Origin: Oleispira sp963851095
GTDB lineage: Bacteria; Pseudomonadota; Gammaproteobacteria; Pseudomonadales; Oceanobacteraceae
Assembly (NCBI GenBank): GCA_963851095.1
Contig: CAWKOX010000007.1
Location: 372,001 to 436,000, forward strand
DNA length: 64,000 nucleotides
Direction of reading: 5' to 3'
In this document: positions 25,119 through 33,925 of the stretch, one piece after another
How positions within the stretch are numbered: position 1 is the first letter of the stretch
Layout of the letters: each line of letters opens with the position of its first letter
The notes under the pieces: generated by a model
What the model saw: the letters and a program-made list of their open reading frames with translations, nothing else
Told to the model about the DNA's origin: nothing
The model's database searches: none
Made by a program: the position numbers and the translations under genes

Positions 25119-25958
25119 ATGAGCATTGAAAATTTAAGTAGCAATAAAAGTTTTGGTGGCTGGCATAAGCAATACAGCCATGATTCGAGCACGTTAAACT
25201 GCACGATGCGCTTTGCGATTTTCTTGCCGCCGCAAGCATCAACAGGGGCGAAAGTACCGGTACTGTATTGGCTGTCGGGCTTAACTTGTACGGATGAGAA
25301 CTTCATGCAAAAAGCCGGTGCTCAGTGTTTAGCGGCAGAGCTAGGCATCGCCATTGTTGCCCCAGATACTAGCCCTCGTGGTGAAGATGTGGCTGATTAT
25401 GAAGGTTATGATTTAGGTAAGGGTGCGGGGTTCTATGTCAACGCGACGCAGGCCCCGTGGAATCGTCACTATCAGATGTATGATTATGTGGTGAATGAAC
25501 TACCTGAGTTAATCGAGTCAGTGTTCCCGGTATCAGATCAACGCTCGATTTCTGGGCACTCAATGGGTGGACATGGTGCTTTGGTGATAGCTTTGCGTAA
25601 TGCTGAGCGTTATCAGTCGGTATCGGCTTTTAGCCCAATTACTAACCCTATGAATTGCCCTTGGGGTCAGAAAGCGTTTAGCGCTTATCTTGGCAGCGAT
25701 ACCAGTACTTGGCGTGAATATGATGCGAGCTTGTTAATGCACGATGCTCAGCAGCAAGTTCCTGCGTTGGTGGATCAAGGGGAAGCGGATAACTTTTTAG
25801 CAGAGCAGTTGAAACCAGAAGCTTTGGTGGCAGCGGCCAGCGTGAGTGATTATCCATTGGAACTGCGCAGTCATGAAGGTTATGACCATAGCTACTATTT
25901 TATCGCCAGCTTTATTGAAGATCACTTACGTTTTCATGCTAAGTATTTGCAAGATTAA
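25119..25958 (+). CDS. frmB: S-formylglutathione hydrolase
   Basis: Esterase-D-type alpha/beta hydrolase of 279 residues releasing formate and glutathione. Nucleophile Ser in the elbow ISGHSMGGHGALV; oxyanion region near YWLSGLTCTDENF; catalytic Asp in DQGEADNF and His in HEGYDHSYYF. It is cotranscribed with the dehydrogenase gene upstream, and a hairpin terminator follows. Confidence 0.97.
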   Translation: MSIENLSSNKSFGGWHKQYSHDSSTLNCTMRFAIFLPPQASTGAKVPVLYWLSGLTCTDENFMQKAGAQCLAAELGIAIVAPDTSPRGEDVADYEGYDLGKGAGFYVNATQAPWNRHYQMYDYVVNELPELIESVFPVSDQRSISGHSMGGHGALVIALRNAERYQSVSAFSPITNPMNCPWGQKAFSAYLGSDTSTWREYDASLLMHDAQQQVPALVDQGEADNFLAEQLKPEALVAAASVSDYPLELRSHEGYDHSYYFIASFIEDHLRFHAKYLQD

Positions 25959-25994
25959 TGTTTTAAAAAATGGCGTTTCAACACTGGTGTAACA

Positions 25995-26028
25995 AAGAAA
26001 GGCTTCAATGTGAGGCCTTTCTTGTTTT
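25995..26028 (+). terminator. Terminator of the formaldehyde detoxification operon
   Basis: AAGAAAGGC (25995-26003) pairs with GCCTTTCTT (26015-26023), with further pairing inside and the run TTGTTTT after. It lies 37 bases past the frmB stop. Confidence 0.85.
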
Positions 26029-26109
26029 CACGGTACCATTACACCTAGTACTTAAAATTTATTCGCGACTTGCATTCCTGTCCTTCCGTTACTTTTATTG
26101 CATTAAAAC

Positions 26110-26137
26110 TTGATACTGTTGTTATAAACAGTACTAT
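26110..26137 (+). promoter_or_regulatory. LexA box inside the dinB promoter
   Basis: TACTGTTGTTATAAACAGTA at 26114-26133 matches the gammaproteobacterial SOS consensus (CTGT-N8-ACAG, outer TA flanks kept). It sits between a -35-like TTGATA (26110-26115) and a -10-like TACTAT (26132-26137) 16 bases apart, so bound LexA would block the promoter directly. Confidence 0.85.
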
Positions 26138-26143
26138 TGTGCA

Positions 26144-27187
26144 ATGCGAAAAGTATTACACATCGACTGCGACTGTTTTTTTGCCGCGGTTGAGATGAGG
26201 GAGAACCCTCAGCTTTGTCATGTCCCTATTGCTATCGGTGGTCATTCTGACCGGCGAGGCGTCATCTCGACGTGTAATTATCCCGCGCGAAAATTCGGTA
26301 TTCATTCTGCCATGGCCACTGCTCAAGCGTTAAAAAAATGCCCGCAGCTCATTCTGTTGCCTGGCAATATGCCGCTGTACCGTGAAGTCTCTAATCAAGT
26401 GATGAGTATTATTCAACGCTACGGCATTGCTTATGAACAAGTTTCTGTTGATGAGGCGTATCTTGAATTAGATCCCGGCGACTCTGCGATAGACATCGGT
26501 AATAAAATTCGTGCTGAAGTCGAAGCTGAAGTAGGGATTACTGTTTCGGTAGGTGCTGCTCCGAATAAGTTTTTGGCGAAAGTCGCCAGCGACTGGAACA
26601 AGCCGAATGGTTTATTTGCGGTTAAACCGCATAAAGTGGATGCATTTGTTGCGCAGTTAGCGGTGAGAAAAATACCGGGTATTGGGCCTAAAACTGCCGA
26701 GCGTTTGGCCGACAGAGGTATCACCCTATGTTCAGATGCTCAGTCTTATAACTTGCTTGAGTTGGTGAGTTTATTTGGCCGCACAGGGGCGTCTTTGTAT
26801 AAACGCTGTCGAGGACAGGACGATCGTCCACTGAGTACTGGCCGAGTACGTAAATCGATCAGTGTTGAGCATACCTTCGCCGATGATATTTTTTTGGCCG
26901 AGCAGCTTAATGATGAAGTTGAATTACTATGGCAAAAGTTTCTTCAGCGTACCGAAAAAGCGGATATCGACAGTGGAAGTCTCGCGCCATTTGTGAAAGT
27001 GAAATTTAATGATTTTAGTCAAACGACTTTAGCCGATCATTTGCAAGTGGCGAGTTTAGAAGCTTTCCGACAACTGCTTCAGCAAGCACGATTGCGACAG
27101 GATGCTGATGAAACTCAGGGCGTGCGCTTAATTGGGATTGGTGGTCGCTGCCCCGAGATTGATGAGCAGCAACTGGTATTATTCTAA
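26144..27187 (+). CDS. dinB: DNA polymerase IV
   Basis: Y-family translesion polymerase of 347 residues. Catalytic acidic residues are in VLHIDCDCFFAAVE and VSVDEAYLEL; the palm/finger segment PARKFGIHSAM, the helix-hairpin-helix RKIPGIGPKTAERL, and the little-finger domain follow. The protein ends EQQLVLF, a good beta-clamp-binding motif (QLVLF). The upstream LexA box indicates SOS induction. No Shine-Dalgarno precedes the ATG, and the predicted transcription start coincides with it, so the mRNA may be leaderless. Confidence 0.97.
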   Translation: MRKVLHIDCDCFFAAVEMRENPQLCHVPIAIGGHSDRRGVISTCNYPARKFGIHSAMATAQALKKCPQLILLPGNMPLYREVSNQVMSIIQRYGIAYEQVSVDEAYLELDPGDSAIDIGNKIRAEVEAEVGITVSVGAAPNKFLAKVASDWNKPNGLFAVKPHKVDAFVAQLAVRKIPGIGPKTAERLADRGITLCSDAQSYNLLELVSLFGRTGASLYKRCRGQDDRPLSTGRVRKSISVEHTFADDIFLAEQLNDEVELLWQKFLQRTEKADIDSGSLAPFVKVKFNDFSQTTLADHLQVASLEAFRQLLQQARLRQDADETQGVRLIGIGGRCPEIDEQQLVLF

Positions 27188-27263
27188 TACTCTCTTAATT
27201 TACACAGGGTTAACTTTTTAGATAAAGCCTCTGTTCTAAACTGAAAATCGGTTCTAAAGACAG

Positions 27264-28298
27264 CTAGCTGTTTTTCTTTGCCGTACGATAATAGCTCGGA
27301 GGATTTCCGGTCCAGCGCTTAAACGCTTTGCGGAAGTTGGATGGATCGTTATAGCCAATCAACGCTGCAATTTCTTCGATGGGCAGGCCTGATGTCTTTA
27401 AATACTCAATAGCCATCTCTTTACGTACTTCATCTAAGATCTTTTGGTATGAAGTGCTGACTTCTTGCAGACTGCGGCTAAGGGTTCGGGTACTGGTGGC
27501 TAGATGACTGGCAACGGTTTCAATCGGCGGGAAGTGTCCAGGGTTGCTTAATAGAATGCGACGTACCTTAACAACAATCCCTTCTCTTGGTCCCATACGC
27601 GCTAAAATTTCAGCACATTGTGACTCAGCCATTTTTGCCGTGGCCTCGTCCGCAAGGGTTGTCGGTGCATCCAACAGGCTACTATCAAATACTATTTCGG
27701 TGCGCGGTTGATCCCAGTTAATTGGGGTGTCGGTGAAAAACTGTTCGAACTGTTCAGAAAAATCAGGTTTTGCACGATTAATATTAATGGTTTTAGGTGA
27801 GATCTCTAAACCCGTTAAAAATCGCCCAAGGCTGACGAAGTTAGAAAGAAAAACATCGCACAAAAAATTATAAATAGATTCAATAGGAATGTGAGAGGTG
27901 AGCCGAACAGACGTTACCTCACCTTGATCAATCACTTCAAAGTTGAACGCTGGGTCGATCAATACGTGATACTTCAAGCCTAAATTTAGAGCTTGGCGTA
28001 CATTGGCGCAGCTTAAAATGGCGTAACCCAGCATACCGTATTGATTAATATTAATAGCTTGACCCAATTCTAACCCTAAGGTTGGCTCGTTGCTGAGAGT
28101 CAGTATGTTATTAGTCAAAATAATAACTTGTTGGTATGTCAGCAACGCTTTTGGATCAGAGAACGCTTCAGGGTCGATCTCTGTATTTTTTAATAGGGCG
28201 TCTTGAGAGAGGCCTTTTTCCTGCCCAATTCTGACCAAAATGGCAGAAATGTTCGCAGGTAGTAAGGGCTCATTCAGACTCCAGGTTCCTCTAATCAC
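27264..28298 (-). CDS. AraC-family regulator with N-terminal Arabinose_bd-type domain
   Basis: 344 residues. The N-terminal two-thirds match the OruR/ArgR/Arabinose_bd type (LGLELGQAININQYGMLGYAI), and the C-terminal AraC DNA-binding domain has two helix-turn-helix units (ETVASHLATSTRTLSRSLQE and IEEIAALIGYNDPSNFRKAF with RWTGNPPSYYR). Members often respond to fatty acids or amino acids. No target gene is adjacent: the left neighbour is convergent dinB and the right one a hypothetical gene on the same strand, 111 bases upstream. Confidence 0.93.
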   Translation of the reverse strand: MIRGTWSLNEPLLPANISAILVRIGQEKGLSQDALLKNTEIDPEAFSDPKALLTYQQVIILTNNILTLSNEPTLGLELGQAININQYGMLGYAILSCANVRQALNLGLKYHVLIDPAFNFEVIDQGEVTSVRLTSHIPIESIYNFLCDVFLSNFVSLGRFLTGLEISPKTININRAKPDFSEQFEQFFTDTPINWDQPRTEIVFDSSLLDAPTTLADEATAKMAESQCAEILARMGPREGIVVKVRRILLSNPGHFPPIETVASHLATSTRTLSRSLQEVSTSYQKILDEVRKEMAIEYLKTSGLPIEEIAALIGYNDPSNFRKAFKRWTGNPPSYYRTAKKNS

Positions 28299-28409
28299 CT
28301 AGACAATCCTTATTTTTGTTATCGCTTTATATAGAATGGCTTTGATATAAATACCGACAGAATGAACGATTTTATGACTTTACACAAGATGGTGGTTAGG
28401 CTGATGTGT

Positions 28410-29282
28410 TTATAGGTTGTTGAAAGGGAAGTGTGCATGGCTTAAAAATTGTGCCCAATCAATGATTTGTGTGGAGTCATTTTGTGTTAATAAATGAAGC
28501 ACAATGTCGTTTTGGGCGGGGTTATTTTTACGAGCAATGAAAAAAACCAAATCAGAGCGGCGCCATTCAAATTCTGCAATCTCACAGTCAAACTTGGCTT
28601 GTTTAAGTAATTGATAGAGTTGGTAGGCGAATTCCCTTTTCATTAATAGCATCCAAAACCCTGATTTTAGACGATCAAGCATGTGGCCTTGTATCGATTC
28701 GACATGAACGGAACAGGTTAATTTGTAATCTCGCTGTTGTTTTTTGCATTGCATCCATAATGCCGCGAAGTGGCGGGGTTCATCTTCATTGATGTAGTAA
28801 TAACGACCATCAAATTCTCGATAACCGATATGGAAAGGTTGTTTTTTTTCAGGAAACGCGAGTGTGATATTACGGTTGAATTCGTTATCGGTTTCATGAG
28901 GGATCTGATTTGCTTGTGATTCGGCATAACTCAGCAGGTTGGGATAGTCTTCTTCGCACAGACTGACTTTAATACCTTGAATCGCGTTGAGTGAGAGGGT
29001 ATGTGGGTATTCATTCTCGCTGGTGATTTTTTTCAGCAGTTCTGCCAATAAGTGCCATTGCTGGTGGCTGGTAGCAAGGCTATCGGCGGCGGCTTCGTGT
29101 ACATTGATGAGGCTCAACCAACGATTGCACAGGAAGCTATTAGGATTAAGGTCGCTGATGGGAGGAAGAATCATTTCTTTGACGGCATGGCGAGCATACC
29201 AGCGTGGAAATAAGCGCTGGGCTATGACATTAATGAATTGTTCTAGATCAAATCCAGAATCCGCCACTTTCTCGCTGCCCAC
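28410..29282 (-). CDS. Conserved-looking protein of unknown function
   Basis: 290 residues, soluble, no signal peptide. Trp/Tyr-rich segments (FPRWYARHAV, HIGYREFDGRYYYINED, CEIAEFEWRRSDLVFF) and mixed alpha/beta character suggest a folded cytoplasmic protein. I do not recognise a family with confidence. The gene has a hairpin 33-64 bases upstream and lies upstream of the AraC-type regulator on the same strand. Its length and absence of rare-codon clusters argue for a real gene. Confidence 0.7.
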   Translation of the reverse strand: MGSEKVADSGFDLEQFINVIAQRLFPRWYARHAVKEMILPPISDLNPNSFLCNRWLSLINVHEAAADSLATSHQQWHLLAELLKKITSENEYPHTLSLNAIQGIKVSLCEEDYPNLLSYAESQANQIPHETDNEFNRNITLAFPEKKQPFHIGYREFDGRYYYINEDEPRHFAALWMQCKKQQRDYKLTCSVHVESIQGHMLDRLKSGFWMLLMKREFAYQLYQLLKQAKFDCEIAEFEWRRSDLVFFIARKNNPAQNDIVLHLLTQNDSTQIIDWAQFLSHAHFPFNNL

Positions 29283-29314
29283 GTTATCTTCCTTGGTTAA
29301 ACCGTTGTTAATTT

Positions 29315-29346
29315 AAGGGTACTTATACTTATTGATGAGTACCCTT
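29315..29346. other. Inverted repeat upstream of the hypothetical gene
   Basis: AAGGGTACT (29315-29323) pairs exactly with AGTACCCTT (29338-29346), with 14 bases between the arms. Located 33 bases upstream of the leftward start at 29282, it could be an operator or a structured 5' region. The rest of 29283-29555 shows no gene. Confidence 0.4.
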
Positions 29347-29555
29347 TAGCCCGAGCCATTTAGTAGACTAGTAGACCGGAATTATCTCGATAGTGTAAGC
29401 CGTTAGGAGCTCACTATAGCAATGGTATGAAAACTATTTCTATTACGTATAGTAACGGCCGAAGTTGGTGTAGCTTTAATATTTGCTTAATCTCTCTGGC
29501 GCTAATGAATAAAATGATCAAGCGGTTATAATTCGTTTTTTTATTAACCTTTTGG

Positions 29556-30014
29556 ATGAATGAAGGTATGGCGAGTATTTATTTAGCTGTTGGTTCTGTC
29601 ACAGGAACGGCTACCGCGGTGGCGGCAGCGTTAAAAAAGGATATTGAAGCGGCGGGACATACTGTCGTCGTTGATCAACAGGCGAGTTTAGCGGCATTAA
29701 CCGCTCAAGGGTGGGATGCGTTGCTGATATGCACTTCGACCACGGGGAGAGGGAATGTTCCTCAAAATTTACGTGAATTTTATAATGAGCTGAATGCTTC
29801 GTGTTTGTTAATTCCTGCTATTAAATACGGCATTGTCGCCTTAGGCAGTAGTGCTCACACGAATTTTTGTGGGGCAGGGGCCAATTTCGAAGCCCTGTTA
29901 GAAGAATCGCCAGCTCAGTGCTTAGTACCTAAAGTTACGATCGATGCGACAGAAACTAAAAATCCAGATCGAGATGCTAAATTCTGGCTAAAAGAGTTTC
30001 TTGTCGCATTGTAA
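29556..30014 (+). CDS. Flavodoxin-domain protein (MioC-like)
   Basis: Short-chain FMN-binding protein of 152 residues (148 if translation starts at the ATG at 29568). The phosphate-binding loop is seen as VGSVTGTATAVAAAL, followed by CTSTTGRGNVPQNL and LGSSAHTNFCGAGANF, the regions that hold the flavin ring. Such stand-alone flavodoxins carry electrons to enzymes such as biotin synthase or reductases. The gene is isolated and convergent with the next one. Confidence 0.88.
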   Translation: MNEGMASIYLAVGSVTGTATAVAAALKKDIEAAGHTVVVDQQASLAALTAQGWDALLICTSTTGRGNVPQNLREFYNELNASCLLIPAIKYGIVALGSSAHTNFCGAGANFEALLEESPAQCLVPKVTIDATETKNPDRDAKFWLKEFLVAL

Positions 30015-30032
30015 TATCAGCTGCTTAACCAT

Positions 30033-30827
30033 TTAAAAACTGTATTTAAGCTGCATTGTTGTCTCATGAGTGACGTCGGATGCTTCAGAAGGCGGGCGAC
30101 TGTCCCAAGTGCTCTGCAGCTTCCATTGGAGATGTAATTGCATACTAATGGGTACGGATACTTGTGCTTGCAATAAGGCTTTAACATCTTCGGTATCGGC
30201 TATGTCTGGCTGAATATAAAGCGTTGCACTGGTGCTGACGGCTTTGTCACCGGGGTGCTGGTACAGCCAATGGCTGTATAAATTAGCACGGTAGTTTTGC
30301 TCTACTTGAGTATGGCCTAGGTCAACTTCTCTGACTTGCTCATTAAAAATGCCAAGCCCTTGATAGCTCTCACCAGAAGAGTTCTTTTGTTCGGTTTGTG
30401 GCTTATACCAGTTTCTCCAGCGAAGCCCAATGCCTTGAAGTGCTCGGCGTTTTAAACCCGAAAAAGGCACTTCTTCGTATTGAATAAAGTATTCTGTCGC
30501 GATGACCTGTTGATGATTTTGAATTAAACGCGAGTGAAAAAAGGTTTCATCGTTGGTCAAAATACCATTGTTACGCTCATAATCACGGCTGTACCAATTA
30601 AGCCATTTGAACTTCTGATTATTCCAGCGAATATGGCTTCCGAGGCCCAACTCAGCTTCTTCGTTATTGCCTTTTTTTCCATCTAATTTAAGACGAATAT
30701 GTCCATTCCAGCCATCTTCTGATTGAGCTGTACGTTCTTTTTCGATATTTGTAATTGCGAAGCTTTGAGTGGTTATGCCGACTAAGCTAGCGGCAAACAA
30801 AAAGTTAACGAGCGTATAACGTCTCAT
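30033..30827 (-). CDS. DUF481-like outer-membrane protein
   Basis: 264 residues from the ATG at 30827, which gives a clean signal peptide (MRRYTLVNFLFAASLVGITT...); an in-frame ATG at 30845 lacks a ribosome site. The mature part has the DUF481/YdiY pattern: paired amphipathic strands, FKWLNWYSRDYERNNG, FHSRLIQNHQQVIATEYFIQ, and a terminal ...MQLKYSF ending in Phe. Probably a small outer-membrane barrel. The function is unknown. Confidence 0.7.
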   Translation of the reverse strand: MRRYTLVNFLFAASLVGITTQSFAITNIEKERTAQSEDGWNGHIRLKLDGKKGNNEEAELGLGSHIRWNNQKFKWLNWYSRDYERNNGILTNDETFFHSRLIQNHQQVIATEYFIQYEEVPFSGLKRRALQGIGLRWRNWYKPQTEQKNSSGESYQGLGIFNEQVREVDLGHTQVEQNYRANLYSHWLYQHPGDKAVSTSATLYIQPDIADTEDVKALLQAQVSVPISMQLHLQWKLQSTWDSRPPSEASDVTHETTMQLKYSF

Positions 30828-30912
30828 GAAAATAAGCCTATCCATTGAAAATTAATGGTGGCTATTGTAATGGCTCAATTGCGAAAGGCTAATATAAAAT
30901 TACGATGCGGCG

Positions 30913-31389
30913 CTATGAAAGTTGGCGAGCGGAGGCCATGTTTTGAATAACGATGCTCATTTTATCAACCTGCTGACGCATGCTATAAGGAATTTCTAGT
31001 TCGTCAAATTTAGCTTTAAAATTATCCAGTAGATCTACTGCATTAATCGTGTCATGGGGTTCGGTGAGCTGGCGAGCAAGCGACAGTGAGCGCATACCAT
31101 TGATGTCGCCCGATGAAATAAACCCATAGTCGTTTAGCTTGGTTTGCAGCTGGTTTAATTGCTCGCCATTTAAGGCAGTAACGTCAAATTCTTGTGATAG
31201 GTATTCTAGGTAGCTTGCGCGGTTTGATAAATGCAGTTCTTCGGGCTGCGGCTCTTTATTTTGCTGAGGTAAAACTGACTTAATGCCTGTCGCTTCAGTC
31301 TTAGAGGCATCTTGAGCCTTATTCTGAAGGTTGCTTGGGTTGCTAAAAGGCTGGTTTTGCATGTAACTGCTGAGTCGGTCAAGAATCAT
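30913..31389 (-). CDS. Hypothetical soluble protein
   Basis: 158 residues, no signal peptide. The first 50 residues are Gln/Ser/Lys-rich and probably disordered; the rest is helical (FDVTALNGEQLNQLQTKLND, DLLDNFKAKFDELEI, MRQQVDKMSIVIQNM). The overall pattern resembles small flagellar or adaptor proteins, but I cannot name it. It is preceded by GGAGC before the ATG and is the middle of three leftward genes with gaps of 60-110 bases. Confidence 0.6.
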   Translation of the reverse strand: MILDRLSSYMQNQPFSNPSNLQNKAQDASKTEATGIKSVLPQQNKEPQPEELHLSNRASYLEYLSQEFDVTALNGEQLNQLQTKLNDYGFISSGDINGMRSLSLARQLTEPHDTINAVDLLDNFKAKFDELEIPYSMRQQVDKMSIVIQNMASARQLS

Positions 31390-31497
31390 GGCGCAGCTCC
31401 TAAAGTGTCAGTTATTTCGAAGTTTGATTGAACTAATCGAATAACTGCAGGAGCCGTGCCAGATAGCTTTAAATGCTAAAAAACGACTAAGATAGTA

Positions 31498-32175
31498 TTA
31501 AAACTTCCAATTGATCATTAAATGAGTGCCGGCAGCGGCAACAAATAAGCGCTGCTCATCCGCTTTTGCCGTCTGTAGGCTGTAATTGCCATTTTGGTAG
31601 GCTTGTTGTGCGGCCATCATGGTTTGTGGTGCGGTATAAATCTTAAACTCACTCACGGCAACACCGGTTGCAAAGGTGAGTAATCCGTCAATTGGGCGCT
31701 TGTCGTCATAAGCGACGGCTAAGCCTGCTAAACCGTTTACTAAGCCGGCTAACAAATGGTTTGTCCAGCTTTGTTCATATGCTTCACGTGCGGCGGCTTT
31801 TGCGAGCCAGCTTTCTGCTTGTTGCAGTTTATTGGATTTTTCACTCATCGAACTGTTGTCCATTTTTTGCAGCTGATCGCTGAAGTTATGGCTTTGCATT
31901 GGATTCAGTAGCATGTCAGCAGCGCCCAAAAAACTCGTTACTGCACCAACACTCATATCATATTGCAGTTTGTCATCGTCAACCGTATTGGCAGCAATGC
32001 CTTGTACCGCAGCGGCTGAACCTAAGAAACCAAACCAGCCCCATTGCCACGTTTTGCTATGGTCTCGGGTATCTAAAAATTGTTGTTGAATAAAGTCTAT
32101 GCGTTGCTGTTGCTCGTCGGCTTGGCTACTAAAGGCTATTAATAAAAGAGGGAGGGCGAGATAAAGTCTATGCAT
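31498..32175 (-). CDS. Hypothetical exported or membrane protein
   Basis: 225 residues with an N-terminal signal (MHRLYLALPLLLIAFSSQA). Two Gly/Ala-rich hydrophobic stretches (GFLGSAAAVQGIAANTV, LLAGLVNGLAGLAVAYDD) look like membrane hairpins. It ends THLMINWKF with a terminal Phe, so an outer-membrane location is possible. No family recognised. A strong hairpin upstream (32212-32258) isolates it from fadL. Confidence 0.65.
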   Translation of the reverse strand: MHRLYLALPLLLIAFSSQADEQQQRIDFIQQQFLDTRDHSKTWQWGWFGFLGSAAAVQGIAANTVDDDKLQYDMSVGAVTSFLGAADMLLNPMQSHNFSDQLQKMDNSSMSEKSNKLQQAESWLAKAAAREAYEQSWTNHLLAGLVNGLAGLAVAYDDKRPIDGLLTFATGVAVSEFKIYTAPQTMMAAQQAYQNGNYSLQTAKADEQRLFVAAAGTHLMINWKF

Positions 32176-32211
32176 GGTTGGTTCCTAAGTTTTATTATTA
32201 TTGTTTGAGTT

Positions 32212-32258
32212 GAAACTAAAAGACCAAGGCGTATTAATCGTCTTGGTCTTTTAGTTTC
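32212..32258 (-). terminator. Long hairpin terminator after fadL
   Basis: A perfect 17-bp stem (32212-32228 with 32242-32258), extended by three more pairs including one G-T, closes a 7-base loop. CCAAG and CTTGG lie next to A4/T4 tracts. It is 53 bases past the fadL stop and could work in either direction. Confidence 0.85.
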
Positions 32259-32310
32259 TATTAGCGACGTCAGTGACGCTAAAAAAGTAATCATCTAGCT
32301 TGTCTGATGA

Positions 32311-33678
32311 CTAAAACTTCATTTTAATGCCCGCGGCAAGTGATAGTACGTCGGTCGTAACATCCCCCTCAAGTTTACTTAAGTTTTGGCTCGCATCGGT
32401 AAGGCTGCCTTGTGAAATTTCACGTTTTTGTTTGAGCGTTTTTTGAATACCAAAATCAAAAGCGAGATCTTTATTCATGTCGTACGTTAAGCCAAAAGAA
32501 ATGGCTTGATAATCATCAAATGCGAAATCAACTTTAGTTTGATCGTCTTTAATAGGTGTTTGATCTAATGCAAGGCCTGAACGCAAAGTAAGCGCAGGTG
32601 TCATCTGATAAGAGCCACCAATAGCATAACGATAAGATTCTACCCAATCGTAAGACTGTGGGCTTGCTACGCCGGTGATGACATCGTCATCAGATTTGAT
32701 TGATAGCGTTTCAAAACTAGACCATTGCGTCCACTGTACATCGGCCTGTAAAGAAAACTTACCCATTCCCTGATAAAAACTCAGGTTCGCTTGGCTAGGG
32801 GTTTCAATGGTGGCGGTGCCTTTGGCTTTGGTATCGATAATACCGGCAAGGCTACCAAAGGTTTCTGCTGATGTAGGAACGTCTAAGGTTGCATTGCCTT
32901 GAAGGTCGTGGCTGATACGATTTTTGTAGTGAAGACCAATACGGCTTTCAGGGCTAAATTCATAAAGCATGCCTGCGGTGAAACCAATATTTAGGTCGTC
33001 GCCCTTCATCTCAAACGGACTATCGTTGGTGGTTTTTCCTAAGCTTTCATTGGTAATTCCCAGACCATTACACGTATAAGGCCCTAAATCACCTTGAGCT
33101 TCAGCGCCAAAGCACAAAGCGCTCATATTAACATTTTGAGCAACGGTAGCGCTTAGGTACTGCATAATCATGCTAATACCGAACGATAAGTTATCGCTGA
33201 CTTTAAAACCCAGTGCCGTACCGAAATCAATCCCCGAAATGCTGCTTTCCGTCGCGAAATAGCGGCCAACAGAATTTTCACCAAAATCGGTACCGGTTGC
33301 ATACGGTGCATTTAAATAAGCACCAAATACCAAGTTCTCGCCCATAGGGGATGAGAAGTAAATGGACGGTAGAACATCAAACGCTTCTGCACTGACATCT
33401 TTACCCGTAACTGGAGTTCCGCCAAGCGTGGTTGATGAGCCTTCAAACTCAGAGCTCACAGAAATTGCCGAAACGTTAATCGTCAATTGTTTTTGCTGAA
33501 GACGCGTAAGCCCCGCAGGGTTGTAAAAGGCCGTTGAGGCATCATCGGCTTGGGCTGCGCCCCCCGAGAAGGCATCGCCTAAACGCTGTGCTGATTGTTC
33601 ATCAACATAGAAACCTTGCGCCATGGCAAGTTGGGCACTGGTTAGGCCGATTGCTAGCGCTAATGATTTTTTGATCAT
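32311..33678 (-). CDS. fadL: FadL/TodX-family outer-membrane transporter
   Basis: 455 residues: signal peptide (MIKKSLALAIGLTSAQLAMA), the FadL N-terminal hatch signature (GFYVDEQSAQRLGDAFSGGA then ADDASTAFYNPAGLTRL), a 14-strand-type barrel and a terminal Phe. It passes long-chain fatty acids, alkanes or aromatic hydrocarbons across the outer membrane; the substrate is not readable from sequence. A TetR-family gene is divergently transcribed 247 bases away and is the likely regulator. Confidence 0.9.
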   Translation of the reverse strand: MIKKSLALAIGLTSAQLAMAQGFYVDEQSAQRLGDAFSGGAAQADDASTAFYNPAGLTRLQQKQLTINVSAISVSSEFEGSSTTLGGTPVTGKDVSAEAFDVLPSIYFSSPMGENLVFGAYLNAPYATGTDFGENSVGRYFATESSISGIDFGTALGFKVSDNLSFGISMIMQYLSATVAQNVNMSALCFGAEAQGDLGPYTCNGLGITNESLGKTTNDSPFEMKGDDLNIGFTAGMLYEFSPESRIGLHYKNRISHDLQGNATLDVPTSAETFGSLAGIIDTKAKGTATIETPSQANLSFYQGMGKFSLQADVQWTQWSSFETLSIKSDDDVITGVASPQSYDWVESYRYAIGGSYQMTPALTLRSGLALDQTPIKDDQTKVDFAFDDYQAISFGLTYDMNKDLAFDFGIQKTLKQKREISQGSLTDASQNLSKLEGDVTTDVLSLAAGIKMKF

Positions 33679-33881
33679 AATACTGTTCCTGTCGGGATCG
33701 GGTTGTTTGATTGGAATACGTTTATTATTTTTAAATGTGTACTATAGTTCTATTTTTATCAGAAGCTTATCCTACATACTAGTAATTATTGAATTTTCGC
33801 ATTCATTCTAAAGTATGAAATTGGGGTATTGGTACTCTTGTACGAGCCTTAGAGGTTCATTTAGTGCATGTCGTGCATAAT

Positions 33882-33893
33882 AATGTAAACATT
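33882..33893. promoter_or_regulatory. Candidate operator in the fadL-TetR interval
   Basis: AATGTAAACATT is a 12-bp inverted repeat with a 2-base centre, 33 bases upstream of the TetR start codon. A direct repeat GTGCAT(GTC)GTGCAT lies just left of it. Either could bind the regulator. No PsrA-type GAAAC/GTTTC site was seen. Confidence 0.35.
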
Positions 33894-33925
33894 GATTAAA
33901 TTTGTTTTTGTGTGTGAGAGGCAAA

